Assembly (NCBI RefSeq): GCF_944324995.1
Contig: NZ_CALUYL010000028.1
Span: 1 to 41,286, forward strand
Length of the DNA: 41,286 nucleotides
DNA from: an uncultured Mailhella sp.
GTDB lineage: Bacteria; Desulfobacterota; Desulfovibrionia; Desulfovibrionales; Desulfovibrionaceae
Reading direction: 5' to 3'
This document shows, in pieces, positions 24,131 through 33,667 of the stretch (position 1 is the first letter of the stretch; every line of letters starts with the position of its first letter). The position numbers and the translations under genes were made by a program. Below the pieces are notes generated by a model. That model was given only the letters and a program-made list of their open reading frames with translations, did not search any database and was not told where the DNA came from.

Positions 24131-25480
24131 ATGACGAAAATTTCCGATGCGCATGAAGCGGAGCTGCTCGCATCTGCCGATGAAAAGCCGGCCCGCGCTT
24201 CTGCCCGTGTCAAAAAAACAAAAAAATCCCGCAAGGATACTGATATCATAGATATCACTGCGACTCCGGTTTCGGACGACTCCGGCTCTCCCGCCGCGCC
24301 TTCGGGAAAAAACGCGGACGAGTCCGAAAAAAAATCAGGCAGGCGCAAAGGCCGCGCTGCAAAAGCGAAGATTTCGCCCGACGTCGAGGTTGCGGAAGAC
24401 GACGAGCTCTCCGCCGACAACGCTCCGTCCGACGTTCCGGACGACGATGCCGACGACTCCCCCGAGGTGATGGAAGCGGAACTCGAACAGGCCCGCGACG
24501 GCGAACTTCTTCCCGACGACGCCTCGCTCGACGAGCATTTCGACGACTTCGACGACAACGGCCGCGTCATTGATCTGGGCAGCAATCTCCCCGCCATTGC
24601 GGAAGACCGTCTGCCCAGCGTGCCCATGCGCGACAATCTGCAGAACTATCTGCGCGAAGTGAGCAAATTTCCGCTTCTGGAGCCGGAAGAAGAAACCGAG
24701 CTGGCCCGCCGGGTGCGCGACAACGGCGATCCCAAGGCGGCGTTCCGGCTGGTGTCCTCGCATCTGCGTCTTGTGGTGCGCATCGCCATGGACTTCCAGC
24801 GCCGCTGGATGCAGAACGTCCTCGACCTCGTGCAGGAAGGCAATGTGGGCCTTCTGCGCGCCGTGAACAAGTTCGATCCCGACAAGGGCATCAAGTTTTC
24901 CTACTATGCCTCGTTCTGGATCAAGGCCTACATTCTCAAGTTCATCATGGACAACTGGCGCATGGTGAAAATAGGCACCACCCAGGCGCAGCGCAAACTC
25001 TTCTACAACCTGAACCGCGAGAGGCAGAAGCTCATACTTCAGGGCTTCGATCCCGACGCGGCCCTGCTTTCGGAAAAGCTCGGCGTCACGAAGGATCAGG
25101 TGGAGGAAATGCAGCAGCGTCTCGACTCGGGCGACGTGTCTCTCGATCTGCCCGTGAGCGACGACAGCGGCAGCGCCTCCCGCATGGACTTTCTGCCCGC
25201 GCTCGGTCCGGGCGTGGAGGAAGGCATTGCCGATTCGGAAGTGTCGCGCCTTGTCCGCGACAGCATCCATGAACTCATTCCTTCCCTTTCGGAAAAGGAA
25301 GTCTATATTCTGGAGCACAGACTGCTCACCGACGAACCGGCCACGCTCCGGGAAATCGGCGAGCGCTACCATGTTACCCGTGAACGCATTCGCCAGCTGG
25401 AAGCGCGCCTGCTGGAAAAACTGAAAGAACATCTCGGGCGCGAGATCAAAGACTTCTCGGAAGAATGGATACAGCCATAG
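24131..25480 (+). CDS. rpoH: RpoH-like sigma factor with long acidic N-terminal extension
   Basis: Residues about 166-449 are a group 3/heat-shock-type sigma factor. Region 1.2 is DNLQNYLREVSKFPLL. Region 2 has LVQEGNVGLLRAVNKFDPDKGIKFSYYASFWIKAYILKF, then the RpoH-type box NWRMVKIGTTQAQRKLFYNL. Region 4 ends in VTRERIRQLEARLLEKL. That core is about 284 residues, equal to E. coli RpoH. The first 165 residues are Lys-rich then strongly Asp/Glu-rich and have no sigma similarity. AAGGA lies 7 nt before ATG 24131; a 3-codon mini-frame ATG at 24123 overlaps the start. It is followed at 23 bp by a TPR lipoprotein gene. A related alternative sigma identity is possible. Confidence 0.85.
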   Translation: MTKISDAHEAELLASADEKPARASARVKKTKKSRKDTDIIDITATPVSDDSGSPAAPSGKNADESEKKSGRRKGRAAKAKISPDVEVAEDDELSADNAPSDVPDDDADDSPEVMEAELEQARDGELLPDDASLDEHFDDFDDNGRVIDLGSNLPAIAEDRLPSVPMRDNLQNYLREVSKFPLLEPEEETELARRVRDNGDPKAAFRLVSSHLRLVVRIAMDFQRRWMQNVLDLVQEGNVGLLRAVNKFDPDKGIKFSYYASFWIKAYILKFIMDNWRMVKIGTTQAQRKLFYNLNRERQKLILQGFDPDAALLSEKLGVTKDQVEEMQQRLDSGDVSLDLPVSDDSGSASRMDFLPALGPGVEEGIADSEVSRLVRDSIHELIPSLSEKEVYILEHRLLTDEPATLREIGERYHVTRERIRQLEARLLEKLKEHLGREIKDFSEEWIQP

Positions 25481-25503
25481 CTCTTCCGCCGCACAGGACA
25501 TCC

Positions 25504-27309
25504 ATGTTCACCCATATTCCATCCCTTTTCCGAGTCCGGGGGCGTCTGTCTTCCTCCAGTCCGGCACAGCGCCTGATGTTCGCCTCCACCCTCGCGCTCA
25601 TGCTGCTGCCCGCAGGCTGCGCCACGGGCAACGGCCCCGTCGCCGGAGAGAACGACCTGTTCTCCCCGATCAAGCTTTCTCCGCAGGCCCCCTCGCAGCG
25701 GGCCGAACTCATCTTCGCCCAGCTCAAGCTCGACAGCGCCCTCGGCCGCAACGACCGCGAAGCCGTCATCGACGCCTCCAACCGTCTGCTGGAATTCGGC
25801 ACCGGAGCCTATCGACTGCCCTCTTCCGCGCCCATCATCGACGCGGCCATCTGGCTGCTCGCCCACGACTGTGAAAAGGACGCCGCCCCGCTCATCCGGA
25901 AGGCGTCCGCCCAGATGCCCGACGATCTTGCGCTGGTGTCCCTTCAGGCCGATCTGCTCATCCAGAACAACAAAAGAAATGAAGCCATCAGTCTGCTGCG
26001 CGCCTTTGCCGGCAAACATCCCGCCGACGGGCAGGCGCAGGCGGAACTGGCCCTCGCGCTTCTGCGCAGCGCCCAGCCGCAGGAAGCCATGAAGGTGTTC
26101 CGTCAGATACCCGAAAAGCAGCTGACGCCGCAGATACGCTTCGCCTACGCGCAGGCGCTGAACGTGTCCGGCCGCTTTGCCGACGCCAGACATCAGCTTG
26201 AAGTCGCCGTGAAGGAAGATCCCGAATACTCCGAGGCCTGGCAGCTTCTCGCGCTCACGCAGGAAGAGCTCGGCCATCCCAAGGAAGCGGAAAAAATCTA
26301 CCGCACCCTGCTGGAAAACGATCCCGAAAACCGCAGCGCGCGTCTTTTCCTGCTCCGCCTCATGCTGCAGGAGGACAACATGGACGCCGTGGTTTCCATG
26401 GTCGCCTCCACGCAGGATCCGCTGCACTTCGCCGTGGCCGCCGCGGCCATGCTCATGGACGAGAAACACCCGGATCAGGCCGAAAAGCTGCTCTCCCGTC
26501 TCGAAAAGCAGGAAGGCATGCCGGACGGACTCTTCTTCTATCATGCGGCGCTGCTTTATGAATCCAATGCCGACGTCAACCGCGCGCTCGACTACCTCGA
26601 AAAGGTGTCCTCCCAGAGCCCGGAATACGACAAGGCCCTGCGCATGAAGGTGCGCATTCTGTACGAGCAGAAGCGCATTCCCGAGGCGCTCCAGGCGCTC
26701 GACGCGCTGCGCGTGCTTCATCCCGAAGACGCGGAGCCTCTGCTGCTCGCCTCGGAACTGTACGCCGGACAGAAGAATTTCGACGCTGCGGACAAGGCCG
26801 TGGCCGAGGCGCTGCGCCTGCATCCCGACAACGAAGGCGCGGCATTCCAGCAGGCCTATCTGCAGGAGCTGCGGGGCAACAGAAAAAAAGCCATGGAACT
26901 CATGGAAAAATTCATTGCCCGCTACCCCGACAACGCGCTGGCGCTCAACTACGTGGGCTACAACCTAGCCGACGGCAACAGGGATCTCGATCGGGCCTAC
27001 CGGCTCATCCAGCGCGCCGTGGAGCTGGAACCCGACGCCGACTTCATTCTTGATTCCCTGGCCTGGGTGCAGTACCGCCGCGGCAAGCTCGACGACGCGT
27101 GGGAACAGATTCAGAAGGCCCTGAACCTTTCCGGCAGGGACGAACCCAAGGATCCCGCCATGCTCGAACACTACGGCGACATCGCCGCGGCCCGGGGCGA
27201 CGCGGATTCCGCCCGTACAGGCTGGGGGCAGTCCATGGAACTGTTTGAAAAACTCGGCTATCCCGAAGACGCCGAAAGAGTGCGCCTCAAACTGGAAAAA
27301 CTGCAATGA
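25504..27309 (+). CDS. TPR-repeat lipoprotein
   Basis: The 601-residue protein has a lipoprotein signal with lipobox LPAG-C39 and then many degenerate tetratricopeptide repeats through most of its length (for example PEYSEAWQLLALTQEELGHPKEAEKIYRTLL). The C-terminal part has the LNYVGYNLADGNRDLDRAYRLIQRAVELEPD stretch common in deltaproteobacterial TPR lipoproteins. It probably acts as a protein-interaction scaffold at the envelope. ATG 25504 was chosen because it leads directly into the signal peptide. Its stop overlaps the next lipoprotein gene. Confidence 0.88.
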   Translation: MFTHIPSLFRVRGRLSSSSPAQRLMFASTLALMLLPAGCATGNGPVAGENDLFSPIKLSPQAPSQRAELIFAQLKLDSALGRNDREAVIDASNRLLEFGTGAYRLPSSAPIIDAAIWLLAHDCEKDAAPLIRKASAQMPDDLALVSLQADLLIQNNKRNEAISLLRAFAGKHPADGQAQAELALALLRSAQPQEAMKVFRQIPEKQLTPQIRFAYAQALNVSGRFADARHQLEVAVKEDPEYSEAWQLLALTQEELGHPKEAEKIYRTLLENDPENRSARLFLLRLMLQEDNMDAVVSMVASTQDPLHFAVAAAAMLMDEKHPDQAEKLLSRLEKQEGMPDGLFFYHAALLYESNADVNRALDYLEKVSSQSPEYDKALRMKVRILYEQKRIPEALQALDALRVLHPEDAEPLLLASELYAGQKNFDAADKAVAEALRLHPDNEGAAFQQAYLQELRGNRKKAMELMEKFIARYPDNALALNYVGYNLADGNRDLDRAYRLIQRAVELEPDADFILDSLAWVQYRRGKLDDAWEQIQKALNLSGRDEPKDPAMLEHYGDIAAARGDADSARTGWGQSMELFEKLGYPEDAERVRLKLEKLQ

Positions 27310-28160
27310 TGACCCGACGCTCCTTTTTTCTTCTCGGTCTTGTGCTGCTGACCGCGCTTTCCGGGTGCGGTCCCAAGGGCATGCCCATCGTTCCCGACAG
27401 CGACGCCGCCGCCCGCTGGCAGGCGTTCAAGGAACGCTCCGCCCGTCCCGCGAGCTACGACGTGCTCTCCGGCAGTCTGCGTTTCGGCCCTGTCAACGAC
27501 ACCCGGAGAGTGACCTATCTGCTCTGGTCCGCCGCCACAGCCGGGCCTGACGTGCAGGATCATCAGGGCCCGGCCGGTCTTGACGATGCGGAACGCAATC
27601 CCGGCTTTTCCGACGACGAACGCACCATTCGTCTCGAAGTGAACGCCGGGGTGGGGGCCAACGTGGCCAAGGCCGTGTTTGAAAACGGACAGATGCTGCT
27701 CGTGCTGCCCCGCGACGAAAAGGCCTACGCCGGGGCCGAGACCCCGGACACCCTGCGCAGACTGCTGGGCCTGCCGCTGCCCATGCGCATGAACAGGCTC
27801 AACGACTTTCTCGCCGGACGCTATCTCTCCGCTCTTGACGTCCCCGCCCCGGAGCGCTACCTCACCGGAGGTGACGGCAACATCATCTACAGCTACAGAA
27901 GTCACGGCCGAAGCTGCGAACTGGAGCTGAACGCCGACGCGCTTCCCGTCCGCTGGACCATCGACGGCAGATGGTCGCTGAATCTTGCCTACGACGACAA
28001 GGGACTTCCCCGCCGTCTGGACGGAAAAATGGACAGCGATGGAAGCGAAATGCGCATGGTGCTGCTCGTCAAGGAGCGTTTGCCTTCCGGCAGCGTGCCC
28101 GAATCCGGCATGGAGCTGGAAGTGCCGGCGAACTTCGCCGTCTATTCGCTGGATCAATAA
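27306..28160 (+). CDS. Outer-membrane-type lipoprotein, LolB/DUF4292-like
   Basis: The 284-residue protein has a lipoprotein signal (MTRRSFF..., lipobox LSG-C21) and then a beta-rich domain with alternating hydrophobic strands. The general pattern (ARWQAFKERSARPASYDVLSGSLRF, later IIYSYRSHGRSCELELNADALPVRW) recalls the LolB/LolA-like or DUF4292 fold, but I cannot name the family securely. Its ATG overlaps the stop of the TPR gene (ATGATGA), so the two are translationally coupled and may act together at the outer membrane. Confidence 0.78.
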   Translation: MMTRRSFFLLGLVLLTALSGCGPKGMPIVPDSDAAARWQAFKERSARPASYDVLSGSLRFGPVNDTRRVTYLLWSAATAGPDVQDHQGPAGLDDAERNPGFSDDERTIRLEVNAGVGANVAKAVFENGQMLLVLPRDEKAYAGAETPDTLRRLLGLPLPMRMNRLNDFLAGRYLSALDVPAPERYLTGGDGNIIYSYRSHGRSCELELNADALPVRWTIDGRWSLNLAYDDKGLPRRLDGKMDSDGSEMRMVLLVKERLPSGSVPESGMELEVPANFAVYSLDQ

Positions 28161-28211
28161 CCGGGCGGGGCCGCCCCGCACACAGACATCGCGTCACTAC
28201 TGGAGACTGAC

Positions 28212-28643
28212 ATGAGCATCATCTACATCGCGTCCGACCATGGGGGCTTCAATCTTAAAACCTTCCTTGTGCAGTACCTCAAGGAAAAGGGACACGACGT
28301 CCACGATCTCGGCCCTTCCGATCCCGCAAGCTGCGACTATCCGCTCAAGGCCCGCGCCGTGACGGACGCCCTGCTCAAGGATGAAAACGCCGTTGGCGTT
28401 CTCGTGTGCGGCACCGGCATCGGCATGAGCATGTCCGCCAACCGCGTTCCCGGCATCCGCGCGGCGCTCTGCACCACCGAATTCCACGCCACCTACGCCC
28501 GCGCCCACAACAACGCCAACGTCATCTGCCTCGGCGAACGCGTGACCGGTCAGGGCCTTGCCGCCAGCATGGTGGACGTGTTCCTGAGCACGCCTTTTGA
28601 AGGCGGTCGTCATCTGCGCCGCATCAATCTGTTCAACAAGTAG
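28212..28643 (+). CDS. rpiB: Ribose-5-phosphate isomerase B
   Basis: The 143-residue enzyme interconverts ribose 5-phosphate and ribulose 5-phosphate. Family motifs are ASDHGGFNLK (D9, H10), the anion hole loop VCGTGIGMSMSANR with C67 or thereabouts, and RAHNNANVICLGER. GGAG precedes ATG 28212. Length and sequence are standard, and it lies 18 bp before radA. Confidence 0.96.
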   Translation: MSIIYIASDHGGFNLKTFLVQYLKEKGHDVHDLGPSDPASCDYPLKARAVTDALLKDENAVGVLVCGTGIGMSMSANRVPGIRAALCTTEFHATYARAHNNANVICLGERVTGQGLAASMVDVFLSTPFEGGRHLRRINLFNK

Positions 28644-28660
28644 CCGCCCGGGAAGAGGCC

Positions 28661-30010
28661 ATGCCGAAAATACGGGAAGTCTATGTCTGCCGTTCCTGCG
28701 GAGCGCAGAGCGCGCAGTGGCAGGGGCAGTGCCCCAAGTGCCGGGAGTGGAACACTCTTGAGCTCACCCGCCTTGCCCCGACTTCCACGGCTCGGCCTCA
28801 TGCGGCAAAGCACGCCTCCGCCACGCGCATTCAGCCGCTGGCAAGCGTCTCGTGCAGCGATCACGCCGCGTTCGGCACGGGACTCGACGCGCTCGACCGC
28901 ATTCTCGGTCACGGATTTGTGCCCGGCGCCGCCATTCTTGTGGGCGGAGAGCCGGGCATAGGCAAATCCACGCTGCTGCTCCAGCTCGCCGGAGCCGTGG
29001 CGCGGGAAAACAAGCTCGTGCTCTACGCAAGCGGCGAAGAATCCCTGCCGCAGATACGCAGCCGCGCGGAGCGCCTCGACGTGCTGCACGACAATCTTCT
29101 TGCCGTGGCCACCAGCCGGGTGGAAGACCTTTTTCCCGTGCTTGAAGATCCCGACGCGGCCCCGGCCCTCATGATCGTGGACTCCGTGCAGACGCTCGCC
29201 TCCGACAACGCCGAAGGCCTGCCCGGCAACGTGAGTCAGGTGCGCACCGTGGCCACGGAACTTGTGGAGCGCTGCCGCCGTTCGGGCACCACGCTGGTGC
29301 TGGTGGGGCACGTCACCAAGGACGGCACCCTTGCCGGACCGCGTCTTCTGGAACATCTTGTGGACACGGTCATTTCCCTGGAAGGCGACCGGCGGGAAAT
29401 GTTCCGCATGCTCAGGGTGCTGAAGAACCGCTTCGGCCCCAATCAGGAACTGCTCATCTTCCGCATGGCGCGCAAGGGTCTGGAACTCGTGGAAGACCCT
29501 TCCACCTTTTTCCTCGGCGCGCGCGACACCTCCCTGAGCGGCACGGCCGTGGTCATGGCCGTGGACGGTCAGCGCCCCTTTGCCGTGGAAATTCAGGCTC
29601 TCGCCACGCGAAGCTATCTTTCCATTCCCCGCCGCACCGGCCTCGGCTTCGACGTGAACAGGCTGCATCTGCTGCTCGCGGTGCTGGAAAAGCGCCTGCG
29701 CCTCAACTTCGGTCAGGCGGACATCTACGCCAAGGTCGGCGGCGGCATGCGTCTTCAGGAACCGGGGCTCGATCTTGCGCTGGTGGCGGCCCTGCTCTCC
29801 TCCTTCTACGACATTCCTCTGCCCGAGCGCTGCGTGCTCTGGGGCGAAGTGGACCTCAACGGTCAGGTGCGCCCCGTGTCCGGTCAGGACGTGCGCATGA
29901 AACAGGCCCTGCGCCTCGGCTACTCGCCCATCATCTGCCCGGAGAACCCCAAGAGCAAGGGCATCGCCACAGTCTCCGATCTGCAGCGCATTCTCTTCCG
30001 CAAGGGATAG
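28661..30010 (+). CDS. radA: DNA repair protein RadA (Sms)
   Basis: RadA promotes branch migration in homologous recombination. The 449-residue protein has the N-terminal zinc finger C10-x2-C13-x10-C24-x2-C27, Walker A GGEPGIGKST (95-104), the RadA-specific KNRFG motif (255-259) and the C-terminal Lon-like domain (GRVDLNG-type stretch WGEVDLNGQVRPV). It is the last gene of the rpoH-rpiB-radA run on this strand. Confidence 0.97.
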   Translation: MPKIREVYVCRSCGAQSAQWQGQCPKCREWNTLELTRLAPTSTARPHAAKHASATRIQPLASVSCSDHAAFGTGLDALDRILGHGFVPGAAILVGGEPGIGKSTLLLQLAGAVARENKLVLYASGEESLPQIRSRAERLDVLHDNLLAVATSRVEDLFPVLEDPDAAPALMIVDSVQTLASDNAEGLPGNVSQVRTVATELVERCRRSGTTLVLVGHVTKDGTLAGPRLLEHLVDTVISLEGDRREMFRMLRVLKNRFGPNQELLIFRMARKGLELVEDPSTFFLGARDTSLSGTAVVMAVDGQRPFAVEIQALATRSYLSIPRRTGLGFDVNRLHLLLAVLEKRLRLNFGQADIYAKVGGGMRLQEPGLDLALVAALLSSFYDIPLPERCVLWGEVDLNGQVRPVSGQDVRMKQALRLGYSPIICPENPKSKGIATVSDLQRILFRKG

Positions 30011-30263
30011 GCCCCGCTTTCTGCGCGGGCATACCCTTTGTCCATCCCCTCTTCCTTCCCCCTTCGGCAGGCAGCACCGTGCCAGATCGCCATCATCTCC
30101 GTGGTCGGAGTCTGGCGGAGCTCTCCGCCGTCTGCGCTTCGCGTCGCGGCCTGCGTTTCAAAAAGAAACGGAACATGATAAAAAGCTCGTCATGTTCCGT
30201 CTGCATCGCATGCGGAAAAAGCCGCCGGAAGGTTCCGACGGCTTCTCTTCTTTGCTGTTTTCG
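30011..30263. other. Spacer with stacked hairpins between radA and prmA
   Basis: The radA and prmA genes converge here. After radA there is a GC-rich imperfect hairpin (about 30011-30031). Then come CGTTTC-AAAAA-GAAACG (30154-30170), a perfect 9-bp GGAACATGA/TCATGTTCC (30170-30178, 30190-30198), and the prmA terminator. No gene is supported. Confidence 0.55.
30216..30244 (-). terminator. Terminator of prmA
   Basis: On the minus strand AAGCCG-t-CGGAA-CC-TTCCG-g-CGGCTT is followed by T's (complement of 30216-30220). It lies 20 bp after the prmA stop. Confidence 0.82.
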
Positions 30264-31166
30264 TCAGTTCACGCGCGGCCAGTACAGGCACACCCAGTCG
30301 TCGGCCTCGGGATTCTCGCGGCTGGCCGAACGCGTGGGATCGCTCGCCGGAGAAGGCATGCGCAGCTCTCCCGGTTCGCCCATGGCCGCGTAGGCTTCCA
30401 GCATGCCCGGCACCTGCACGGACAAAAAGCCGGAAAGCACAAGGCATCCGCCCGGCCTGACCAGCGGCATGAGCTGGGGGGCCATTTCCTTCAGCGGTCC
30501 GGCGAGAATGTTGGCAATGACCACGTCGAAGGTCTGCCCCTGCACCAGTTCCACGCTGCCTTCCTGAATGTCGAACTGCGCGGACACGCCGTTCATGTCG
30601 CAGTTTTCCCGCGAGTTGCTGATGGAAAGCGGATCGATGTCCGCGCCGAAGCCGGACAGGCCGAGCTTCACGCAGCCTATGCCGAGAATGCCCGTGCCCG
30701 TGCCCATGTCGAGAAAGCGCTGACCGGCCTTGAGCGCACCCGCCCGATGCAGCAGCGACATGGCTTCGAGGCACATGGTGGTCGTAGGATGATGACCGGT
30801 GCCGAAGGCGGACTTGGGCTCAATGACGATGGGTATGCTGCCTTCCGCGGGTTCGTCCTTCATCCACGGCGGAAGAATGAGGAAATCCCCGGCCTTCACG
30901 GGCGTAAAGTAGCTGCGCCAGCCGGAAAGCCAGTCCCTGTCGGGAAGGGTTTCCCGGCTCATCACGGCGTCCGGCAGCTTTTCGGCCAGAACCTGCGCCG
31001 TCAGATCCCGCACATCCTCGTCGTCGCAGGTGATGCGAAAACGCGTGCTGCCGTCAGGCAGCGATTCCTCTTCCCATCCCGCCGAGGCGTGCTCGGCCAC
31101 CAGCGCTTCGGCAAGAGGAAAATACTCCTCTCGAACTACGATATCCAGACGATACAACTGCGGCAT
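30264..31166 (-). CDS. prmA: Ribosomal protein L11 methyltransferase
   Basis: This 300-residue enzyme trimethylates ribosomal protein L11. It has the N-terminal targeting domain (residues 1-70) and the PrmA catalytic signature PKSAFGTGHHPTT (118-129). SAM motif I is FLDMGTGTGILGIG (151-164) and the catalytic-loop motif is VIANILAGPL. I placed the start at ATG 31166, which has AGGAG 6 nt upstream; the frame is open further up but without family similarity. Confidence 0.95.
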   Translation of the reverse strand: MPQLYRLDIVVREEYFPLAEALVAEHASAGWEEESLPDGSTRFRITCDDEDVRDLTAQVLAEKLPDAVMSRETLPDRDWLSGWRSYFTPVKAGDFLILPPWMKDEPAEGSIPIVIEPKSAFGTGHHPTTTMCLEAMSLLHRAGALKAGQRFLDMGTGTGILGIGCVKLGLSGFGADIDPLSISNSRENCDMNGVSAQFDIQEGSVELVQGQTFDVVIANILAGPLKEMAPQLMPLVRPGGCLVLSGFLSVQVPGMLEAYAAMGEPGELRMPSPASDPTRSASRENPEADDWVCLYWPRVN

Positions 31167-31339
31167 ATCACACTCCTGCCGTTTTCTTTTCTGTCCTGCG
31201 CGGGAAAGTCCGCCTTCGTGATGTACCATCTGAACCGCCGCTTGCCAAGAACACTTGACAGCCGCCCCGCTCTGCCGCACATTCGACGCGTTGCGCCCGA
31301 ATCCGGGCCCTCACCTCATCTCTTTTTTCGGAACAACGC

Positions 31340-31942
31340 ATGGATCTCAACGGACTTATCGTCGGCCTCGGCAATCCGGGAGCCCAGTACAGGGGAACGC
31401 GTCACAACATCGGCTTCATGTCGGTGCAGACCCTGCTCGAAGAAGTGGAACGCGGCAACGGCCGCGCCCCGGAACAGCTTTCCGGCTCCAAATTCAACGC
31501 GCTGCTCTGGCGCATTCAGATTCCCGGCGGCGGCACGTGGCTCGTGGCCGAACCCCAGACCTTCATGAATCTGAGCGGCGACGCCGTGCAGCCGCTCATG
31601 GCCTGGTATCGCCTGACGCCCGAACAGCTGCTCGTCGTTCACGACGAACTCGATCTCGAACCGGGCAGGCTCAAGCTCAAAAAAGGCGGCAGCGCGGCCG
31701 GTCACAACGGCATCAAATCCATACAGCAGCGCCTCGGCACGCCCGAATTCTATCGTCTGCGCGTGGGCGTGGGCAAGCCGCAGAACAGAGAGCAGGTCAT
31801 CCCCTGGGTGCTCGGACGCTTCGGCGAAGCCGAACGCGACATCATGAACAAGACCTTTCCGAACATCGTCGACGCCGTCATCCGCTTCGCCGTAGACGGC
31901 CCCGAGCGCGCCATCAACGTGGTCAACACCCGCAAAAAATAG
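31340..31942 (+). CDS. pth: Peptidyl-tRNA hydrolase
   Basis: Pth frees tRNA from stalled peptidyl-tRNAs. The 200-residue protein has the signatures [20 protein letters not shown] (catalytic H22, N23) and the later [25 protein letters not shown] possible promoter upstream is TTGACA (31255-31260) with CACATT 17 bp on; the -10 is poor. Pth is divergent from prmA and followed by rho after a separate promoter. Confidence 0.97.
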   Translation: MDLNGLIVGLGNPGAQYRGTRHNIGFMSVQTLLEEVERGNGRAPEQLSGSKFNALLWRIQIPGGGTWLVAEPQTFMNLSGDAVQPLMAWYRLTPEQLLVVHDELDLEPGRLKLKKGGSAAGHNGIKSIQQRLGTPEFYRLRVGVGKPQNREQVIPWVLGRFGEAERDIMNKTFPNIVDAVIRFAVDGPERAINVVNTRKK

Positions 31943-31960
31943 CCGGTTCCTCTCCGGGAC

Positions 31961-31989
31961 TTGCCAATGGCGGGAAAAACCTCTATAGT
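31961..31989 (+). promoter_or_regulatory. rho promoter
   Basis: TTGCCA (31961-31966) and TATAGT (31984-31989) are separated by exactly 17 bp. They leave a leader of about 105 nt before the rho start, a region that in many bacteria serves rho autoregulation. Confidence 0.72.
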
Positions 31990-32100
31990 TCTCTCGCTGA
32001 CCGTTGTTCTGCGGTCTTTTTCCCTTCTCTTTCTTTCTTGTCTTCACGCCCTTCCGGCGTGATGTCCCCTGTACTTTCTCCTTTTCCCGGTGGTATCTCT

Positions 32101-33426
32101 ATGCCCATACGGAAACGTAAAGCTCCCGTCGAGCCCGAAACTGCAGAATCTGCCCCAATTCTTGACGAAAGCGTCCTGAATCTTACCGAACTCAAGACCC
32201 GCAAAATGCAGGATCTCATGGATCTGGCGGACAAGTATCAGCTTGAAAACGCCAGCTCCATGCGCAAGCAGGAACTCATCTTTGCCCTGCTGCAGGCCTG
32301 CGCCTCGCAAAACGGCGTCATCCACAGCGACGGCGTGCTCGAAATACTGCCCGACGGCTACGGATTCCTCCGTTCCCCGCTCTGCAGCTACATGCCCGGC
32401 CCCGACGACGTGTATGTCTCCCCCTCTCAGATACGCCGCTATCATCTGCGCAAGGGCGACTGCGTCTCCGGACAGATCCGCCCTCCCAAGGAAGGCGAAC
32501 GCTATTTTGCGCTGGTCCGCGTCAATGAAATAGGTTTCGAGCCGCCGGAAAACGCCCGGCATCTGGTGCTTTTCGACAACCTCACGCCGGTCTATCCCGA
32601 CCAGCAGTTCCGCATGGAGACCGATTCCAAGAACATGTCGTCGCGCATCATCGACCTCATGTCTCCCATCGGCCGCGGACAGCGCGCCCTCATCGTGGCT
32701 CCGCCGCGCACCGGCAAGACCATACTGCTCCAGACCATCGCCAACGCCATCAACGCGAACTATCCCGACGTGTACCTCATCATTCTTCTGGTGGACGAAC
32801 GCCCGGAAGAAGTCACGGACATGGAACGCACGGTGAAAAACGCGGAAGTGGTGAGCTCCACCTTCGACGAACCGCCGCAGCGCCACGTGCAGGTGTGCGA
32901 AATGGTGCTCGAAAAGGCCAAGCGCCTCGTGGAACGCAAGCGCGACGTGGTCATTCTGCTCGACTCCATCACCCGTCTGGGCCGCGCCTACAACACCGTG
33001 ACCCCCTCCAGCGGCCGCGTGCTTTCCGGCGGTCTGGACGCCAACGCCCTGCAGCGGCCCAAGCGCTTTTTCGGCGCGGCGCGCAACATTGAAGGCGGCG
33101 GCTCGCTGACCATCATCGCCACGGCGCTCATCGATACCGGCTCCCGCATGGACGAAGTCATTTTTGAAGAGTTCAAGGGCACCGGCAACTGCGAAATCTA
33201 TCTCGACCGTCATCTCTCCGACAAGCGCGTGTTCCCCGCCATCGACATCAACCGCACCGGCACCCGCAAGGAAGACCTGCTGCTCGGCGAGGACGTGCTC
33301 AACAGAGTGTGGATTCTGCGCAAGATACTTGCCCCCATGTCCCCCATCGACAGCATGGAATTCCTGCTCGACAAGATGAAGGGCACCAAGAGCAACAAGG
33401 ACTTTCTGAGCGGCATGGGACGCTAG
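32101..33426 (+). CDS. rho: Transcription termination factor Rho
   Basis: The 441-residue RNA helicase has the N-terminal Rho-N helical region, the cold-shock-like RNA-binding domain ([16 protein letters not shown]..., with [12 protein letters not shown]) and the ATPase core. The core shows Walker A PPRTGKT (201-207), the Q/R-loop region and ERPEEVTDM. The first 55 residues form an extension before the Rho-N fold, longer than E. coli Rho (419). I chose ATG 32101 as the first in-frame start with a purine-rich GGTGG upstream. Confidence 0.97.
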   Translation: MPIRKRKAPVEPETAESAPILDESVLNLTELKTRKMQDLMDLADKYQLENASSMRKQELIFALLQACASQNGVIHSDGVLEILPDGYGFLRSPLCSYMPGPDDVYVSPSQIRRYHLRKGDCVSGQIRPPKEGERYFALVRVNEIGFEPPENARHLVLFDNLTPVYPDQQFRMETDSKNMSSRIIDLMSPIGRGQRALIVAPPRTGKTILLQTIANAINANYPDVYLIILLVDERPEEVTDMERTVKNAEVVSSTFDEPPQRHVQVCEMVLEKAKRLVERKRDVVILLDSITRLGRAYNTVTPSSGRVLSGGLDANALQRPKRFFGAARNIEGGGSLTIIATALIDTGSRMDEVIFEEFKGTGNCEIYLDRHLSDKRVFPAIDINRTGTRKEDLLLGEDVLNRVWILRKILAPMSPIDSMEFLLDKMKGTKSNKDFLSGMGR

Positions 33427-33455
33427 GCCGCCCGGAGCACCGCGCAGAAAAGGCG

Positions 33456-33484
33456 TTGACAATATGCCTGTTGCGGTGCATAGT
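33456..33484 (+). promoter_or_regulatory. Promoter of tRNA-Arg
   Basis: TTGACA (33456-33461) and CATAGT (33479-33484) are 17 bp apart and end 28 bp before the tRNA. Confidence 0.78.
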
Positions 33485-33512
33485 CCCTTCCACGTCGGGG
33501 TTCTTCCCCCTT

Positions 33513-33589
33513 GCGCCCGTGGCTCAGCTGGATAGAGCGACAGCCTCCGGAGCTGTAGGTCGCGCGTTCGACTCGCGCCGGGCGCACCA
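33513..33589 (+). tRNA. tRNA-Arg (CCG)
   Basis: This 77-nt cloverleaf has acceptor stem GCGCCCG/CGGGCGC, encoded CCA and anticodon loop CTCCGGA giving CCG. Confidence 0.97.
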
Positions 33590-33598
33590 TGAATTTCA

Positions 33599-33627
33599 GG
33601 GATACCGGAAATCCGGTATCCCTTTTT
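33599..33627 (+). terminator. Terminator of tRNA-Arg
   Basis: GGGATACCGG-AAAT-CCGGTATCCC is a perfect 10-bp stem with a tetraloop, followed by five T's. Confidence 0.95.
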
Positions 33628-33667
33628 CTGTATGCAGCCTGTTCATGACTGCCAAGAGAGGCCCGCA

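Noticed and set aside
24123-24134. Three-codon mini-frame overlapping the rpoH start
   Set aside because: It is most simply explained by chance, as the AAGGA spacing fits the rpoH ATG at 24131 better.
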